Shown: one piece after another, positions 8,701-16,892 of the stretch
How the letters are laid out: each line of letters starts with the position of its first letter
Numbering within the stretch: position 1 is the first letter of the stretch
DNA from: Deltaproteobacteria bacterium
GTDB taxonomy: Bacteria; Myxococcota_A; UBA9042
Direction of reading: 5' to 3'
Assembly: GCA_020632665.1 (NCBI GenBank)
Contig: JACKFC010000008.1
Span: 86,187-150,186 of the forward strand
Length of the DNA stretch: 64,000 bases
The notes under the pieces: model-generated
What the model was told of the DNA's origin: nothing
Databases searched by the model: none
Seen by the model: only the letters and a program-made list of their open reading frames with translations
Made by a program: the position numbers and the translations under genes

Positions 8701-10736
8701 TTGGCCTTGAGGCATTGGGTGTCCTGGCTGTCGTTGCAGAAGACCACGCCGGCCGGATTCGGCTTGCACTGCGGCTTGTCGGGGTCGCTCAGGTCGCAAT
8801 AGGGCAGGCCGTTGCAGAGGTCGCCGTCGTCTTTGCAATCGGCGTCCTGCTGGCAGGGGCAGACGAGCTTGCCCGGCTTGCACTCGCCGATCAGGCAGAA
8901 ATCGCCGGCCGTGCAATTCGAGCCGTCCTGACAGGCAGCGCCGTCGTCGACCAGCGTCTTCTTGCATTTGCCGCTCTGCGCGATGCACAGCGTCTGCACG
9001 CACGCCGTGTCGCCGACGGTCGGGCAGGTCACCGCCGTCGCCGGGTTCTGCTTGCACAGCGGCTTGGTCGGGTCGGATTTGTCGCAGAAGGGCGTGCCGT
9101 TGCAGAGGTCGCCGTCGTCGGCGCAGTCAGCGTCGCTCTTGCAATAACAAGCGAACGTCCCGGCCTGGCAGCCGCCCTGCTTGCAGAGGTCACCGACGGT
9201 GCAGGCGTCGCCGTCGCTGCAGGCGTGCGGCCCGGTGTTGGACTCCTTCTCGGGCAGCACCTCGCGGCGGCAGGCGTTGCCAGGGAGATCGCAGGTCTGC
9301 AACGTCCGCTCGACCGCGGTCGGGGTGCACTCGCCGGTCAGCGGGACGCAGGCGTTCTTCTCGCAGGCGGTGTCGAAGACGCTCGGGCAGCCGATCATGG
9401 TCGAGGCGTTGTGCTTGCAGACGGCGTCTTTCGGGTCGCAGAAGAGCGTGCCGTTGCAGAGGTTGCCGTCGTCTTTGTCCTTGCAGTCGGCGTTGGTCTT
9501 GCAGGGGCAGGTATTGGTGGTGCCGACGCAGGAGCCACCGAGGCAGATCTCGTCACCGGTGCATTTGTCGCCGTCGTTGCAGGGGGTGCCGTTCTTCACC
9601 GGGCCCAGCACGCATTGGCCGGTCGAGGGCACGCAAGCGCTGACGGTGCACGTGGTGTTGTCGGCGGTCGGGCAGCTGATCACCGTCGCCGGGTTGATCA
9701 CGCATTTGCTGCTCTTCTGGTCGCAATAGAGCGTGCCGTTGCAGAGGTCGCCGTCTTCCTGCGCGTCGCAGTCGGCGTCGACCGCGCAGCCGCAGGTGAA
9801 CGCGCCGCCCGAACAGCTGCCCTCCTTGCAGACGTCGTTCTTGGTGCAGCCGTCGCCATCGTCGCATTCGACCTTTCCGGCCGCGCCGCCGAGCGCGTAG
9901 CTGCAGCCCTTGCCGGCGACGCAGGTCTCGACCAGCAGCTCGGTCGGCTCGGGCTTGCAGCTGCCGTCCGCCGGATGGCACGCGTTCTTGCTGCAGACCG
10001 TGTCGTTCTCGCCGGAGCAGAGCACGACCGTCGCCGGGTTCACCTTGCAGCTGCCGTAGGGCTCGGTCGTATCGCAGTAGAGCGTGCCGTTGCAGGCGTT
10101 TCCGTCGTCGAATTTGGCGCAGTCGGCGTCCTGCTGGCAGGCGCAGAGGCTCTTGCCGGAGCCCTTGCAGTTGCCGCCTTGGCAGGCGTCCTCGGCGGTG
10201 CAGAGGTCGCCGTCCTGGCAGGGCGTGCCGTCGGGCGCGGCGATGGGAGCGCAGGAGCCGGTCTTCGGATCGCAGACGCTCTTGCTGCAGACCGTGTCCT
10301 GGCCCTTGTCGCAGACCACGGCGGTCCCGGGCTTGCCGGCGCAGCGGTAGGGCGCCTTGCTGGTATCGCAATAGCGCTGCTCGGCGCAGAGGTCGGCCGG
10401 AGCGCAATCGGCGTCCTGCTGGCATTCGCAGAGGTCGAGGCCGCCCTGGCACGCCCCGCCGACGCAGCGATCGCCGATGGTGCAGGCCTCGCCGTCGTCG
10501 CAGGGGGCGAAGTCGATTGGGCAGGGGCCAGCGTCCGCGGGCCCGGTGTCGAGCTTGGAGGTGTCGGGTTGGCCCGTATCGGCCCCGCCCACGTCGGCCT
10601 GGGCCGTATCCTGTAGCGCTGCGGCGTCGGCCGTGCTGTCGGCACCGCCATTGGCCGCGCCGCCGTCGCTGCCGCAGCCCGCCATCAGCAGGACCAGCAC
10701 CCAGACGAAAATGCCCAACCGAGCGTTGTTCTGCAT
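5706..10736 (-). CDS. Giant Cys-rich repeat and RCC1-repeat surface lipoprotein
   Basis: A 1676-residue predicted outer-surface lipoprotein. ATG 10736 follows GGGAG and begins a signal peptide ending in the lipobox LMAGC. After a Thr/Asp/Ala-rich linker come about ten repeats of a Cys module with blocks such as DGDLCNGTLYCD, C-x-NPATV, C-DGD-CT and CxCQxDADC, to about residue 880. A middle region of about 350 residues has propeller-like strands (GGVYAAGSQ, GGAILVGRGW), followed by two more Cys modules. The C-terminal 370 residues hold about seven RCC1-type repeats (HGCGFDTSGKTWCWG, CAVDTEGAVRCWG). Such architectures are common on myxobacterial surfaces; a binding or adhesion role is inferred. 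The stop codon lies in the CTAG duplicated by the neighbouring insertion sequence, yet the protein is not truncated. No enzyme motif is seen. Confidence 0.9.
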   Translation of the reverse strand: MQNNARLGIFVWVLVLLMAGCGSDGGAANGGADSTADAAALQDTAQADVGGADTGQPDTSKLDTGPADAGPCPIDFAPCDDGEACTIGDRCVGGACQGGLDLCECQQDADCAPADLCAEQRYCDTSKAPYRCAGKPGTAVVCDKGQDTVCSKSVCDPKTGSCAPIAAPDGTPCQDGDLCTAEDACQGGNCKGSGKSLCACQQDADCAKFDDGNACNGTLYCDTTEPYGSCKVNPATVVLCSGENDTVCSKNACHPADGSCKPEPTELLVETCVAGKGCSYALGGAAGKVECDDGDGCTKNDVCKEGSCSGGAFTCGCAVDADCDAQEDGDLCNGTLYCDQKSSKCVINPATVISCPTADNTTCTVSACVPSTGQCVLGPVKNGTPCNDGDKCTGDEICLGGSCVGTTNTCPCKTNADCKDKDDGNLCNGTLFCDPKDAVCKHNASTMIGCPSVFDTACEKNACVPLTGECTPTAVERTLQTCDLPGNACRREVLPEKESNTGPHACSDGDACTVGDLCKQGGCQAGTFACYCKSDADCADDGDLCNGTPFCDKSDPTKPLCKQNPATAVTCPTVGDTACVQTLCIAQSGKCKKTLVDDGAACQDGSNCTAGDFCLIGECKPGKLVCPCQQDADCKDDGDLCNGLPYCDLSDPDKPQCKPNPAGVVFCNDSQDTQCLKAKCNPKSGDCALQPVKDGTVCDDGTVCTSSDACAGGACKGSALDCDDGKACTLDACDPKTGCSHTTKGCDDGNACTLDVCDAKTGTCVADKSSYVGKSCNADDDACTVGDTCQDGACVAGPAPKCDKEGGACDVPKCVSTGAVTFTCVLVAAPDGSECADGAACKVGAKCKSGACVGGGADTLFHTEFGEGDKATWGHVVTPIADGAMVAGVRVAGDGSQEWVVWRLTKTGAVAPGWPQVALSGLANGFIRYISAGSTITLTGHAQIGNARVLRHVVLSADGKSKLVDPGPLSPPATWINDAASDGVGGVYAAGSQGNNGALFRIAANGSLGWQAYDGGTVRSGYGVAALAKGGAILVGRGWTTTANSSRFAATFFDGNKAVTATWLGELVVGQAVARELRVAAATPDGGALAAGTRMEGGAPLLSLVRLDAAGKELWQVHKSEALRPWRILPHGKGWVLAGGTPGSLGGDLSAIAVDATGLTLWKQQRSGAGYESLIDLVVDGPALLGVGDGNGGVGAPKVAVWRFDPYGHDTCDSAGICFGKSAGACDDGNPCTNDGCDGKLGCTHIDNTSACEDGDACTTGDSCVGGTCKAGPKTTCDDNNPCTANTCDGKAGCVYPALADLTPCGDEKACIAGVCAKRFAVRVSMGDTNGLAVGTSGLVHAWGACGNGGCGVNGSVNPPGTLQTAQKIKDMVDARVGGNHGCGFDTSGKTWCWGYNSNGQIGLGTSSGLYFVPEFVLKAPNTASIDVHHSRNCAVDTEGAVRCWGRNTYSALGQAGSSNVVEPTLVADMPGKVAQVAVGEYATCVRLVDGKVACWGNNSAATLGQGSESNVTEIKPQLVAGLVDTVDLTCGHAHCCAVDKAGDLKCWGYNGYGQLGDGSKKNAGSPVAVYDISKVAQVDAAMHTTCAVLQDHTLRCWGQNSNGQMGTGDTFDSTVPMKVTGVDKVEQVAMGVNTTCIVLQTGEVRCCGLNTASRLGLGHGSSPVKSFETVLGSAP

Positions 10737-10806
10737 CGAATGCTCCCGAAAACCACCAACGCAACCAGCCACGTCGGCGGTCATCGTGGCGCATTCCCGG
10801 GTCTCG

Positions 10807-11694
10807 CTACAAGCGAGGCGCGTCGAGCAATTTCTCGCGCAGCCATTTGCGGATCGCTGGGATCTCGGCGGCCGGGATGGTGTGCGCGCCCGGGTGCTCG
10901 ATCTGCTCGGTGGTGATGCCGTGGCTCTCGAGCGCCGCGATCAGCGCCCGCTGGTCCGCGATCGCGACAACCGGATCGCTGGTCCCGGCGACGACCAGCA
11001 CCGGCGGCATCCGCGCCCCATTCGGCGGCTTCGGCAAGGAGCCGACCACCGCGCCGCCGACGCAGACCGCCGCATCGAGCAGGTCCGGCGCCATCACCGA
11101 AAGGTGCGCGATCATCATGCAGCCCTGCGAAAAGCCGAAGACGGCGACCTTGCGCCCCGCCTGCTTCAGCTCGCGCAGCTCGGCGCCGACCAGCGCCATC
11201 GCCTCGTCGAGCTTCTCGGGCCGCGCCCGATCGCCGAGGAACCAGGCCTTGCCGGGGCCCCACGGGTAAGGTGCCTCGAGCCCGCGCCAAGCCAGCAGCG
11301 GGCCGTCCGGGCCCGGCTTGGCCAACCGCCCGGCGAGGCCGGCGAAGCCGGTGGCGGTGTCGCCGCGGCCGTGCAGCCCGACGATCACCGGCGTCTCCGC
11401 GCCGCCGAGGTTCGGCGGCAGATCGACCCGGACCAGCCGCGCCGGCGCCGCCTCGACCACCGCCGGAGCCGGTTCTGCGGCCTTGTCGGCCGCCACCGCC
11501 GCGGCCTTCGCTTCGGCCTCGGCCGCTGCCTGGGCCCGCGCCGCCTCGATCGCGGCCTTGGCCGCCGCGGCTTCGGCCGCAGCCTGCCCACGCGGATCTG
11601 GCCGTGGCGCCAGGCCGACGTAGAGGCCGGTCAGCGCCATCGCGGCGACCAGGGTCCAGGTGGTGATTTGCACGAGCTTGGACTTCTGTCCCAT
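10807..11694 (-). CDS. Membrane-anchored alpha/beta hydrolase (phospholipase/carboxylesterase type)
   Basis: A 295-residue protein. ATG 11694 starts just before a single N-terminal hydrophobic segment (residues 8-28), so the enzyme is probably anchored facing the periplasm. Then comes a 60-residue Ala/Glu-rich linker and an alpha/beta hydrolase domain of the PF02230 kind. Seen residues: oxyanion region IVGLHGRGD, nucleophile Ser in GFSQGC, acid Asp in AGTSDPV, and catalytic His in HPGAHTIP. Substrate is not predictable beyond an ester or lysolipid. The longer frame to 12075 overlaps the kelch-like gene and is rejected as N-terminus. It follows that gene by 19 bases, probably in one transcript from proB. 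Confidence 0.85.
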   Translation of the reverse strand: MGQKSKLVQITTWTLVAAMALTGLYVGLAPRPDPRGQAAAEAAAAKAAIEAARAQAAAEAEAKAAAVAADKAAEPAPAVVEAAPARLVRVDLPPNLGGAETPVIVGLHGRGDTATGFAGLAGRLAKPGPDGPLLAWRGLEAPYPWGPGKAWFLGDRARPEKLDEAMALVGAELRELKQAGRKVAVFGFSQGCMMIAHLSVMAPDLLDAAVCVGGAVVGSLPKPPNGARMPPVLVVAGTSDPVVAIADQRALIAALESHGITTEQIEHPGAHTIPAAEIPAIRKWLREKLLDAPRL

Positions 11695-11713
11695 CAGAGG
11701 CTCCAGAATTCGG

Positions 11714-13249
11714 TCAGTACGGCCAAAAGAGTTGCACCCCAGCAGCGGCACCCTGGGCGTCGCGGCCGCCAGCCAGCAGCAGGTGCGGTCCCGGACCGGG
11801 CAAGACCGCCGGGCGCACCCGACCCGCGCCGAGGTCCCAGGTCGAGAGCTCACCGCCGCGCCGCTCGACCGCGCCGGACGCTTTGCCGTCGCCGGCGAGC
11901 CCGCCGACCAGCCAAAGCTCGCCGTCGAAGGTGCCGACGCCGATGCACGAACGCGCCACGGCGAGCGAGGTGGTCGGGCTCCAGCTGCCGGATTGCGGCG
12001 ACCACTGCAGCACTGCGTCGCTCGCCGCGCCGCCGACCACGCCGCCGATACGCAGCGCGGTGAACGGCTGCTCACTGCCGAGCCAGGCGGCGGCGCTCGC
12101 GGCAGGGGTCGGGCCGATCACCGTCGCGAGTGGCCAGAAGGCGTCGCCCTGCAGCTCGAAGACCTCGCCCTGGCCGATGCTGTTGCCGGATGCGTCGACC
12201 CCGCCGAGGACGAAGAGCAGCCGGCGCTCGCTGCCGGGCTCGCGGACCAACGCGACGGCAGGATCGCGCCGGGGCAGCGCGAGGCTGCCGGTGCTGACGG
12301 TGCCCAGGCCGAGGTCGAAGCGCTCGATGCTCGCCACCGGTGCGCCGACGGCCTCCTCGTCGCCGCCGACCAGCACGATCTGCGCCCCGTCCGCGACCAC
12401 GCCGGCCCGCGCCCGACCGCGCGCCAACTCGAAGCTCGCGCCCTCGGAGCGGCCCTGATTCGCCGCAACGATCTCCACCCCGCGGCTCAGGCCCACACTT
12501 CCAGCCTTGTCGACGTAGCCACCGAGCAACGCGACCCGACCGCCGAGCAGCGGGACGGCGGCGTGGTCGGCCCGCGCGTCGACCAGCTGGACCTCGGCCT
12601 CGACCGTCAGCGCCAGCAGATCGACGACCTGCGCGGTGGCGGTGATCGCAGTCGGTTTGCCTGGCGCACACGGGCTGCCGGCGTCAGTGAGCGCGCCCCC
12701 GGCGACCACGATCTTACCGTCGCCGAGCGCCGTCACGCTGGCACCGGGGCCGACCCGCGGCAGCAGCGGCGCACCCGCGGCGCTCACCGGGGTGACCAAG
12801 GTCGTCGGCGGCACGAGCAGGGCGACCATCTCGCGATCGGGCTCGTCCTCGCGCAGCACCGCGACCGCGGTCTCGGCGCGGGCGAGCATCGTCTCGCCCT
12901 TGCGCAGCTCGACGACGAAACGGGTCGGCTGCTCGCCTTCGTAGGGCTCGGCGCGCAGGGCGGCGCCACGCAGGACGACGTCGAGGTCTTCGAGGCCGCC
13001 ACCGGGGACGCCGCGGCGCAGGCGCAGCGAGACCCCGCTCGCCAGCGGATCGAGGTCCTTCGCCTCGGGTGGCGCGACCAAGGTGATCAGCGCCGCGCCG
13101 GTGCTGTCCTCGACCGGATCGCCCGCGTCCTGGCTGCAGCCGGTGGCGGCGCACACGCCCAGCGCGAGCACCCAGCCCAGCACCAACACCCTGCCCAGCG
13201 CGTACACCCTGCCCAGCGCGAACACCCTGCCCAGCGTGAATCGCCTCAT
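11714..13249 (-). CDS. Kelch-like propeller lipoprotein
   Basis: A 511-residue lipoprotein. ATG 13249 overlaps the proB stop (ATGA). The signal peptide is built of five near-identical hexapeptides (TLGRVF, ALGRVY, ALGRVL, VLGWVL, ALGVCA) and ends at the lipobox ATGC. The body has repeated strands ending in paired Gly (ALLGGYVDKAG, LVGGDEEAV, VLGGVDASG, RIGGVVGG, LVGGLAGDG, LLAGGRDAQ), typical of a six-bladed kelch-like propeller. It is probably exported to the outer or inner membrane as a binding scaffold; the ligand is unknown. Sitting behind proB is probably transcriptional convenience, not shared function. Confidence 0.8.
   Translation of the reverse strand: MRRFTLGRVFALGRVYALGRVLVLGWVLALGVCAATGCSQDAGDPVEDSTGAALITLVAPPEAKDLDPLASGVSLRLRRGVPGGGLEDLDVVLRGAALRAEPYEGEQPTRFVVELRKGETMLARAETAVAVLREDEPDREMVALLVPPTTLVTPVSAAGAPLLPRVGPGASVTALGDGKIVVAGGALTDAGSPCAPGKPTAITATAQVVDLLALTVEAEVQLVDARADHAAVPLLGGRVALLGGYVDKAGSVGLSRGVEIVAANQGRSEGASFELARGRARAGVVADGAQIVLVGGDEEAVGAPVASIERFDLGLGTVSTGSLALPRRDPAVALVREPGSERRLLFVLGGVDASGNSIGQGEVFELQGDAFWPLATVIGPTPAASAAAWLGSEQPFTALRIGGVVGGAASDAVLQWSPQSGSWSPTTSLAVARSCIGVGTFDGELWLVGGLAGDGKASGAVERRGGELSTWDLGAGRVRPAVLPGPGPHLLLAGGRDAQGAAAGVQLFWPY
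13167..13238 (-). repeat. Tandem 18-base repeats encoding the signal peptide of the kelch-like lipoprotein
   Basis: Three nearly perfect 18-base units (13185-13202, 13203-13220, 13221-13238; core ACCCTGCCCAGCGCG on the plus strand), with a diverged fourth unit at 13167-13184 and a remnant beyond. Each unit adds six residues (xLGRVx) to the hydrophobic core, so copy number changes stay in frame and alter signal-peptide length. Confidence 0.85.
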
Positions 13250-14442
13250 GCGTCCGGCTCCTCGGCAGCCTCGGCGCTGGCGCCGCGGGCGGGGAGGAAA
13301 TCGTCGCGGTGGACCAGCTCGCGCGCCGGCAGCCAGCCGAGACGTTCGGCGATCGCGGCGCTGCGCAGGCCGGCGACGGCGGCGGCGTCTTCGCTGGCGT
13401 AGCGGCACAGCCCACGGCCGAGCAGGGTGCCGTCGGGTCCGACGATGCGGACCGCGTCGCCGACACCGAAGCGACCTTCGACCCGACGCACCCCGACCGG
13501 CAGCAGCGAGCGACCTTGCAGCAGCAGGGCCCGCGCCGCGCCGGCGTCGAGGTGCAGGGTGCCGCGGGTGCGAACCGAGGTGGCGAGCCATTTGCGGCGC
13601 GCGCTGAGCCGGCTGCGGCCGGGGAGGAAGAGGGTGCCTTCGGCCTCGCCGGCGAGCACCCGCGCCAGCACGCCCGGCCGCGTGCCGTGGGCGACGACGG
13701 TGGGGATGCCGACCGCGGCGGCCTTGCCGGCGGCGAGGACCTTGCTGCGCATGCCGCCGGTGCCGAGGTCGGAGCGTCCGCCGCTGGCGGTGTAGGCGAG
13801 CGCGTCGGGATCGTCGGCTGTGAGGGCGGTGATCTGCCGGGCGGTGGGTTCGTGGCGCGGGTCGGCGTCGTAGAGGCCGTCGACCTCGGTCAGCAGCACC
13901 AACACATCGGCGCCGATCGCCGCCGCGACCTGTGCCGCGAGCGCGTCGTTGTCGCCGAAGCGCAGCTCCTCGATCGCGATGGTGTCGTTCTCGTTGACGA
14001 TCGGCAGCGCCCCGGCGGCGAGGAGTTCGGCCGTGACCCGGCGCGCGTGCAGGAAGCGACCGCGATCGCCGAGATCACCGTGGGTCAGCAGCAGCTGGGC
14101 GACCTTCAGCCCGTGCGCCGAAAAGGCGGCCCGCCAGCGGTCCATCAGCAGGGGCTGGCCGATCGCGGCGAGCGCCTGCTTGCCGAAGCGCGGCGCGGGA
14201 TCGTTGGGTGGCTGGCCGGCCTCACCGCGGCCGAGGCCGACCGCGCCCGACGAGACGAGGACCACCTCGCGGCCGTCGGCGATCGCTGCGGCGATCGCCG
14301 CGGCGTGCAGCGCGAACGCCTCTTCCCGCGGCGCGTAGCCGTCGCCGCAGAGCACGGCCGAGCCGAGCTTGACCACGACGCGACGGGCGCGACGCAGGCC
14401 GGCACGGGCGTCGGCGATGGCAGCGGTGGAGGGCGCGGCCAT
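13246..14442 (-). CDS. proB: Glutamate 5-kinase
   Basis: A 398-residue cytosolic enzyme phosphorylating L-glutamate to gamma-glutamyl phosphate, the first step of proline synthesis. The amino-acid kinase domain (to about residue 280) shows VVKLGSAVL, LVSSGAVGLG, the glutamate-binding PIVNENDTI, FGDNDALAA, and the GTGGMRSKV motif; the C-terminal PUA domain (about 295-375) is present as in E. coli ProB. Length is slightly above the usual 367 because of N- and C-terminal extensions. ATG 14442 lies two bases after the murA stop and the gene's own stop overlaps the next ATG, so it is within a continuous minus-strand operon. proA is not in the window. Confidence 0.95.
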   Translation of the reverse strand: MAAPSTAAIADARAGLRRARRVVVKLGSAVLCGDGYAPREEAFALHAAAIAAAIADGREVVLVSSGAVGLGRGEAGQPPNDPAPRFGKQALAAIGQPLLMDRWRAAFSAHGLKVAQLLLTHGDLGDRGRFLHARRVTAELLAAGALPIVNENDTIAIEELRFGDNDALAAQVAAAIGADVLVLLTEVDGLYDADPRHEPTARQITALTADDPDALAYTASGGRSDLGTGGMRSKVLAAGKAAAVGIPTVVAHGTRPGVLARVLAGEAEGTLFLPGRSRLSARRKWLATSVRTRGTLHLDAGAARALLLQGRSLLPVGVRRVEGRFGVGDAVRIVGPDGTLLGRGLCRYASEDAAAVAGLRSAAIAERLGWLPARELVHRDDFLPARGASAEAAEEPDA

Positions 14443-14444
14443 CG

Positions 14445-15725
14445 CTAGCTCTGCACGCGCTCGATGCGGGCGCCGAGCGCCCGGAGCTTCTCTTCGATGC
14501 GCTCGTAGCCGCGGTCGATCTGCCGAATATTGTAGATCTTCGACTGGCCGCGGGCGCAGAGCGCAGCGATCAGCAAGGCCATGCCGGCGCGCACGTCGGG
14601 GCTCTCGAGGCGGCTGCCGTAGAGCGTCGAGGGGCCGACGACGACGACGCGGTGCGGATCGCAGAGGATGATCTGCGCGCCCATGCCGATCAGCGCATCG
14701 ACGAAGAACATCCGACCCTCGAACATCTTCTCGAAGAAGAGCACGGTGCCGCGGCTCTGGGTGGCGACGGTGATGGCGATGGACATCAGGTCGGTCGGGA
14801 ATTGCGGCCAGGGCGCGTCGTCGATCTTCGGCACGTGGCCCGAGAGGTCGGGGCGGATCTCCAGCTTCTGCCGGCCCGGGACGTGCAGCTCGTTGCCGCG
14901 CAGCTCGCTGCGGACGCCGAGCCGCTCGAAGACCATGCGGACCATGCGCAGATCGTCGGCGACCACGTCCTCGATCACCAGCTCGCCGCCAGTGACCGCG
15001 GCCAAGCCCATGAACGAACCGATCTCGAGGTAATCCGGGCCAATCCGATGCTGCACACCGCCGAGTTGGTCGACGCCGTCGATGGTCAGCTGGTTGGTGC
15101 CGATGCCGCTGATCTGCGCGCCCATGCCGACGAGCATCTTGGCGATGCCCTGCACGTGCGGCTCGCAGGCGGCGTTGCGCAGCACGGTGCGGCCCTTCGC
15201 CAGCGCAGCGGCCATCAGCAGGTTCTCGGTGCCGGTGACCGAGGCCTCGTCGAGGAAGAGATCGGTGCCGCGCAGCCCGCCGCTGCGCAGGCGGTAGACG
15301 TCGCCCGGCTGCAGGCCGGCGCCGAGGCGCTCGAGGCCGTCGAAGTGGGTGTCGAGGCGGCGTCGGCCGATGACGTCACCGCCGGGCGGCGGCAGGTCGA
15401 CCGAGCCGGCGCGGGCGACCAACGGGCCGGCGAAGAGGATGCTGGCGCGGACGCGGCGGGCCAGCTCGACCGGGACCAGCGTCGTCTTCAACTCCGGAGT
15501 GTGGATGCGGACGTGGTTCGGCCCGATCCAGGTCACTTCGCTGCCGAGCGCAGAACAGATCTCGAGCATCACGCGGACGTCGACGATATCCGGGATATTG
15601 GCGAGCTCGACCGGCTCGGCCGAGAGCATCGCGGCGGCGATCGCCGGCAGCGCCTCGTTCTTGTTGCCACTCGGCCGAATCCGGCCGGAAAGCGGTACGC
15701 CACCCTCGATCACGAACGCGTCCAC
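14445..15725 (-). CDS. murA: UDP-N-acetylglucosamine 1-carboxyvinyltransferase, natural Cys-to-Asp active-site variant
   Basis: A 426-residue cytosolic enzyme transferring enolpyruvate from PEP to UDP-GlcNAc, the first committed step of peptidoglycan synthesis. The start is GTG 15725 after CAGGAGG. Family motifs: SGNKNEALPA near residue 20, FAGPLVARAG near 100, GCSLY-equivalent and HGSR regions shifted but recognisable, and PTDLMSIAI near 305. The active-site loop reads PPPGGDVIGRRRLDTH, so the residue equivalent to E. coli Cys115 is Asp117. Family knowledge: Asp at this position keeps activity but removes the thiol that fosfomycin alkylates. recF lies 18 bases upstream and proB 2 bases downstream. 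Confidence 0.95.
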   Translation of the reverse strand: MDAFVIEGGVPLSGRIRPSGNKNEALPAIAAAMLSAEPVELANIPDIVDVRVMLEICSALGSEVTWIGPNHVRIHTPELKTTLVPVELARRVRASILFAGPLVARAGSVDLPPPGGDVIGRRRLDTHFDGLERLGAGLQPGDVYRLRSGGLRGTDLFLDEASVTGTENLLMAAALAKGRTVLRNAACEPHVQGIAKMLVGMGAQISGIGTNQLTIDGVDQLGGVQHRIGPDYLEIGSFMGLAAVTGGELVIEDVVADDLRMVRMVFERLGVRSELRGNELHVPGRQKLEIRPDLSGHVPKIDDAPWPQFPTDLMSIAITVATQSRGTVLFFEKMFEGRMFFVDALIGMGAQIILCDPHRVVVVGPSTLYGSRLESPDVRAGMALLIAALCARGQSKIYNIRQIDRGYERIEEKLRALGARIERVQS

Positions 15726-15743
15726 GCTGCCTCCTGTCCGGTC

Positions 15744-16877
15744 CTAGCCGGCGCGGGTCAGGTCCAGCGACGGCGCGAGCCGCCCGGCGCTGACCCGCCA
15801 CACCCCTCGGGGCGCGGTGAGTTGGATGTACGACGCATCGGTGGTGGTCAGGAAGACCTGGCCGCCGAAGGCGTCGAGGTGATGCATGAGCGCCGCGTTG
15901 CGGGCCCGGTCGAGCTCGCTGCTGACGTCGTCCATCAACAAGAGCGGTGGCTCACCCAGGGCGGCCTCCAGGCTGCGAATCTCGGCGATCTTGGCGGCGA
16001 GCACCAGGGCGCGGCTCTGCCCCTGGCTGGCGTGATCGCGGGCCAGCCGACCGTCCAGCAGCATCGCGACGTCATCGCGGTGCGGCCCGACGCTGGTGGT
16101 CCCACGGCGCAGATCGAGCCGGCGCCGCTCGCCGAGCCGACGCAGCAGCGCCTGCTGTCGTTCAGCGGCAGGGCTACCGGTGGTGATGCCGGGATCGTGG
16201 GCTTCGTAGCGGAGCTCGGCCGCCAGCCCCGGCGCGGCGAAGGCGGCGAATTCCTCGGCGACGCGGCGCGAGAGTTGGGCGCAGAAGTCATCGCGGGTCG
16301 CCGAGACGCGGGCGCCGGCCTCGGCGAGCAGGGCGTCGTAAGCGTCGAGGGCACGCAGGTCGAAGCCGGGCTGATCGCTGTCGCGGAGCAAGGCGTTGCG
16401 GCTGGCCACGGCCTTGTCGTAGCGGCGCAGCTCGCCGAGGTAGCCGGCGTTGTGCTGGAAGATGGCGCGATCGAGCCACCGCCGCCGCGCCGCCGGCTCG
16501 CCGTGCGGCAGCAGCAGGTCGGCCGAGGTGAAGATCACCGCCGCCAATGCCCCGAGCGCCTCGGAGCTGCGCCGCACCGCCTTGCCGTCGACGAAGACGC
16601 GGCTGCGGTTGCCGGCGATCTCGACGCCGAGATCGAGGTGCGCGCCGCGGCCGTAGACCCGGCAGCCGATCTGCGCCTTCTCCTCGGCGAAGGCGACGCA
16701 ATCACCGAGCTTGGCGGTGCGGAAGCTGCGCAGCGTGGCGAGCACGGCGATCGCCTCGAGGAGGTTGGTCTTGCCCTGGCCGTTGTCGCCTTCGAGGATC
16801 GTGAAACGCGGATGCGGCTCGATGCGCAGCTCCGCGAGGTTGCGGAAGCACAGAGCCGAGAGCCGCTCGATGCGCAC
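15744..16877 (-). CDS. recF: DNA replication and repair protein RecF
   Basis: A 377-residue SMC-like ABC ATPase that helps load RecA at gapped DNA with RecO and RecR. GTG 16877 begins the typical N-terminus (RIERLSALCFRNLAEL), 15 bases after dnaN. Seen: Walker A GDNGQGKTNLLEAI (residues about 30-43), signature region ASQGQSRALVLA (about 300) and Walker B PLLLMDDVSSELD (about 325). Length is normal. There is no strong ribosome site, suggesting coupling to dnaN translation. The order dnaA-dnaN-recF is the widespread bacterial origin arrangement. Confidence 0.96.
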   Translation of the reverse strand: MRIERLSALCFRNLAELRIEPHPRFTILEGDNGQGKTNLLEAIAVLATLRSFRTAKLGDCVAFAEEKAQIGCRVYGRGAHLDLGVEIAGNRSRVFVDGKAVRRSSEALGALAAVIFTSADLLLPHGEPAARRRWLDRAIFQHNAGYLGELRRYDKAVASRNALLRDSDQPGFDLRALDAYDALLAEAGARVSATRDDFCAQLSRRVAEEFAAFAAPGLAAELRYEAHDPGITTGSPAAERQQALLRRLGERRRLDLRRGTTSVGPHRDDVAMLLDGRLARDHASQGQSRALVLAAKIAEIRSLEAALGEPPLLLMDDVSSELDRARNAALMHHLDAFGGQVFLTTTDASYIQLTAPRGVWRVSAGRLAPSLDLTRAG

Positions 16878-16892
16878 GGGAGGGAGCCGGCG

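Noticed and set aside
7881..10616. Plus-strand frame of 911 codons opposite the Cys-rich lipoprotein
   Set aside because: Shadow of Cys/Asp/Gly codon repeats; no ribosome site, no recognisable domain.
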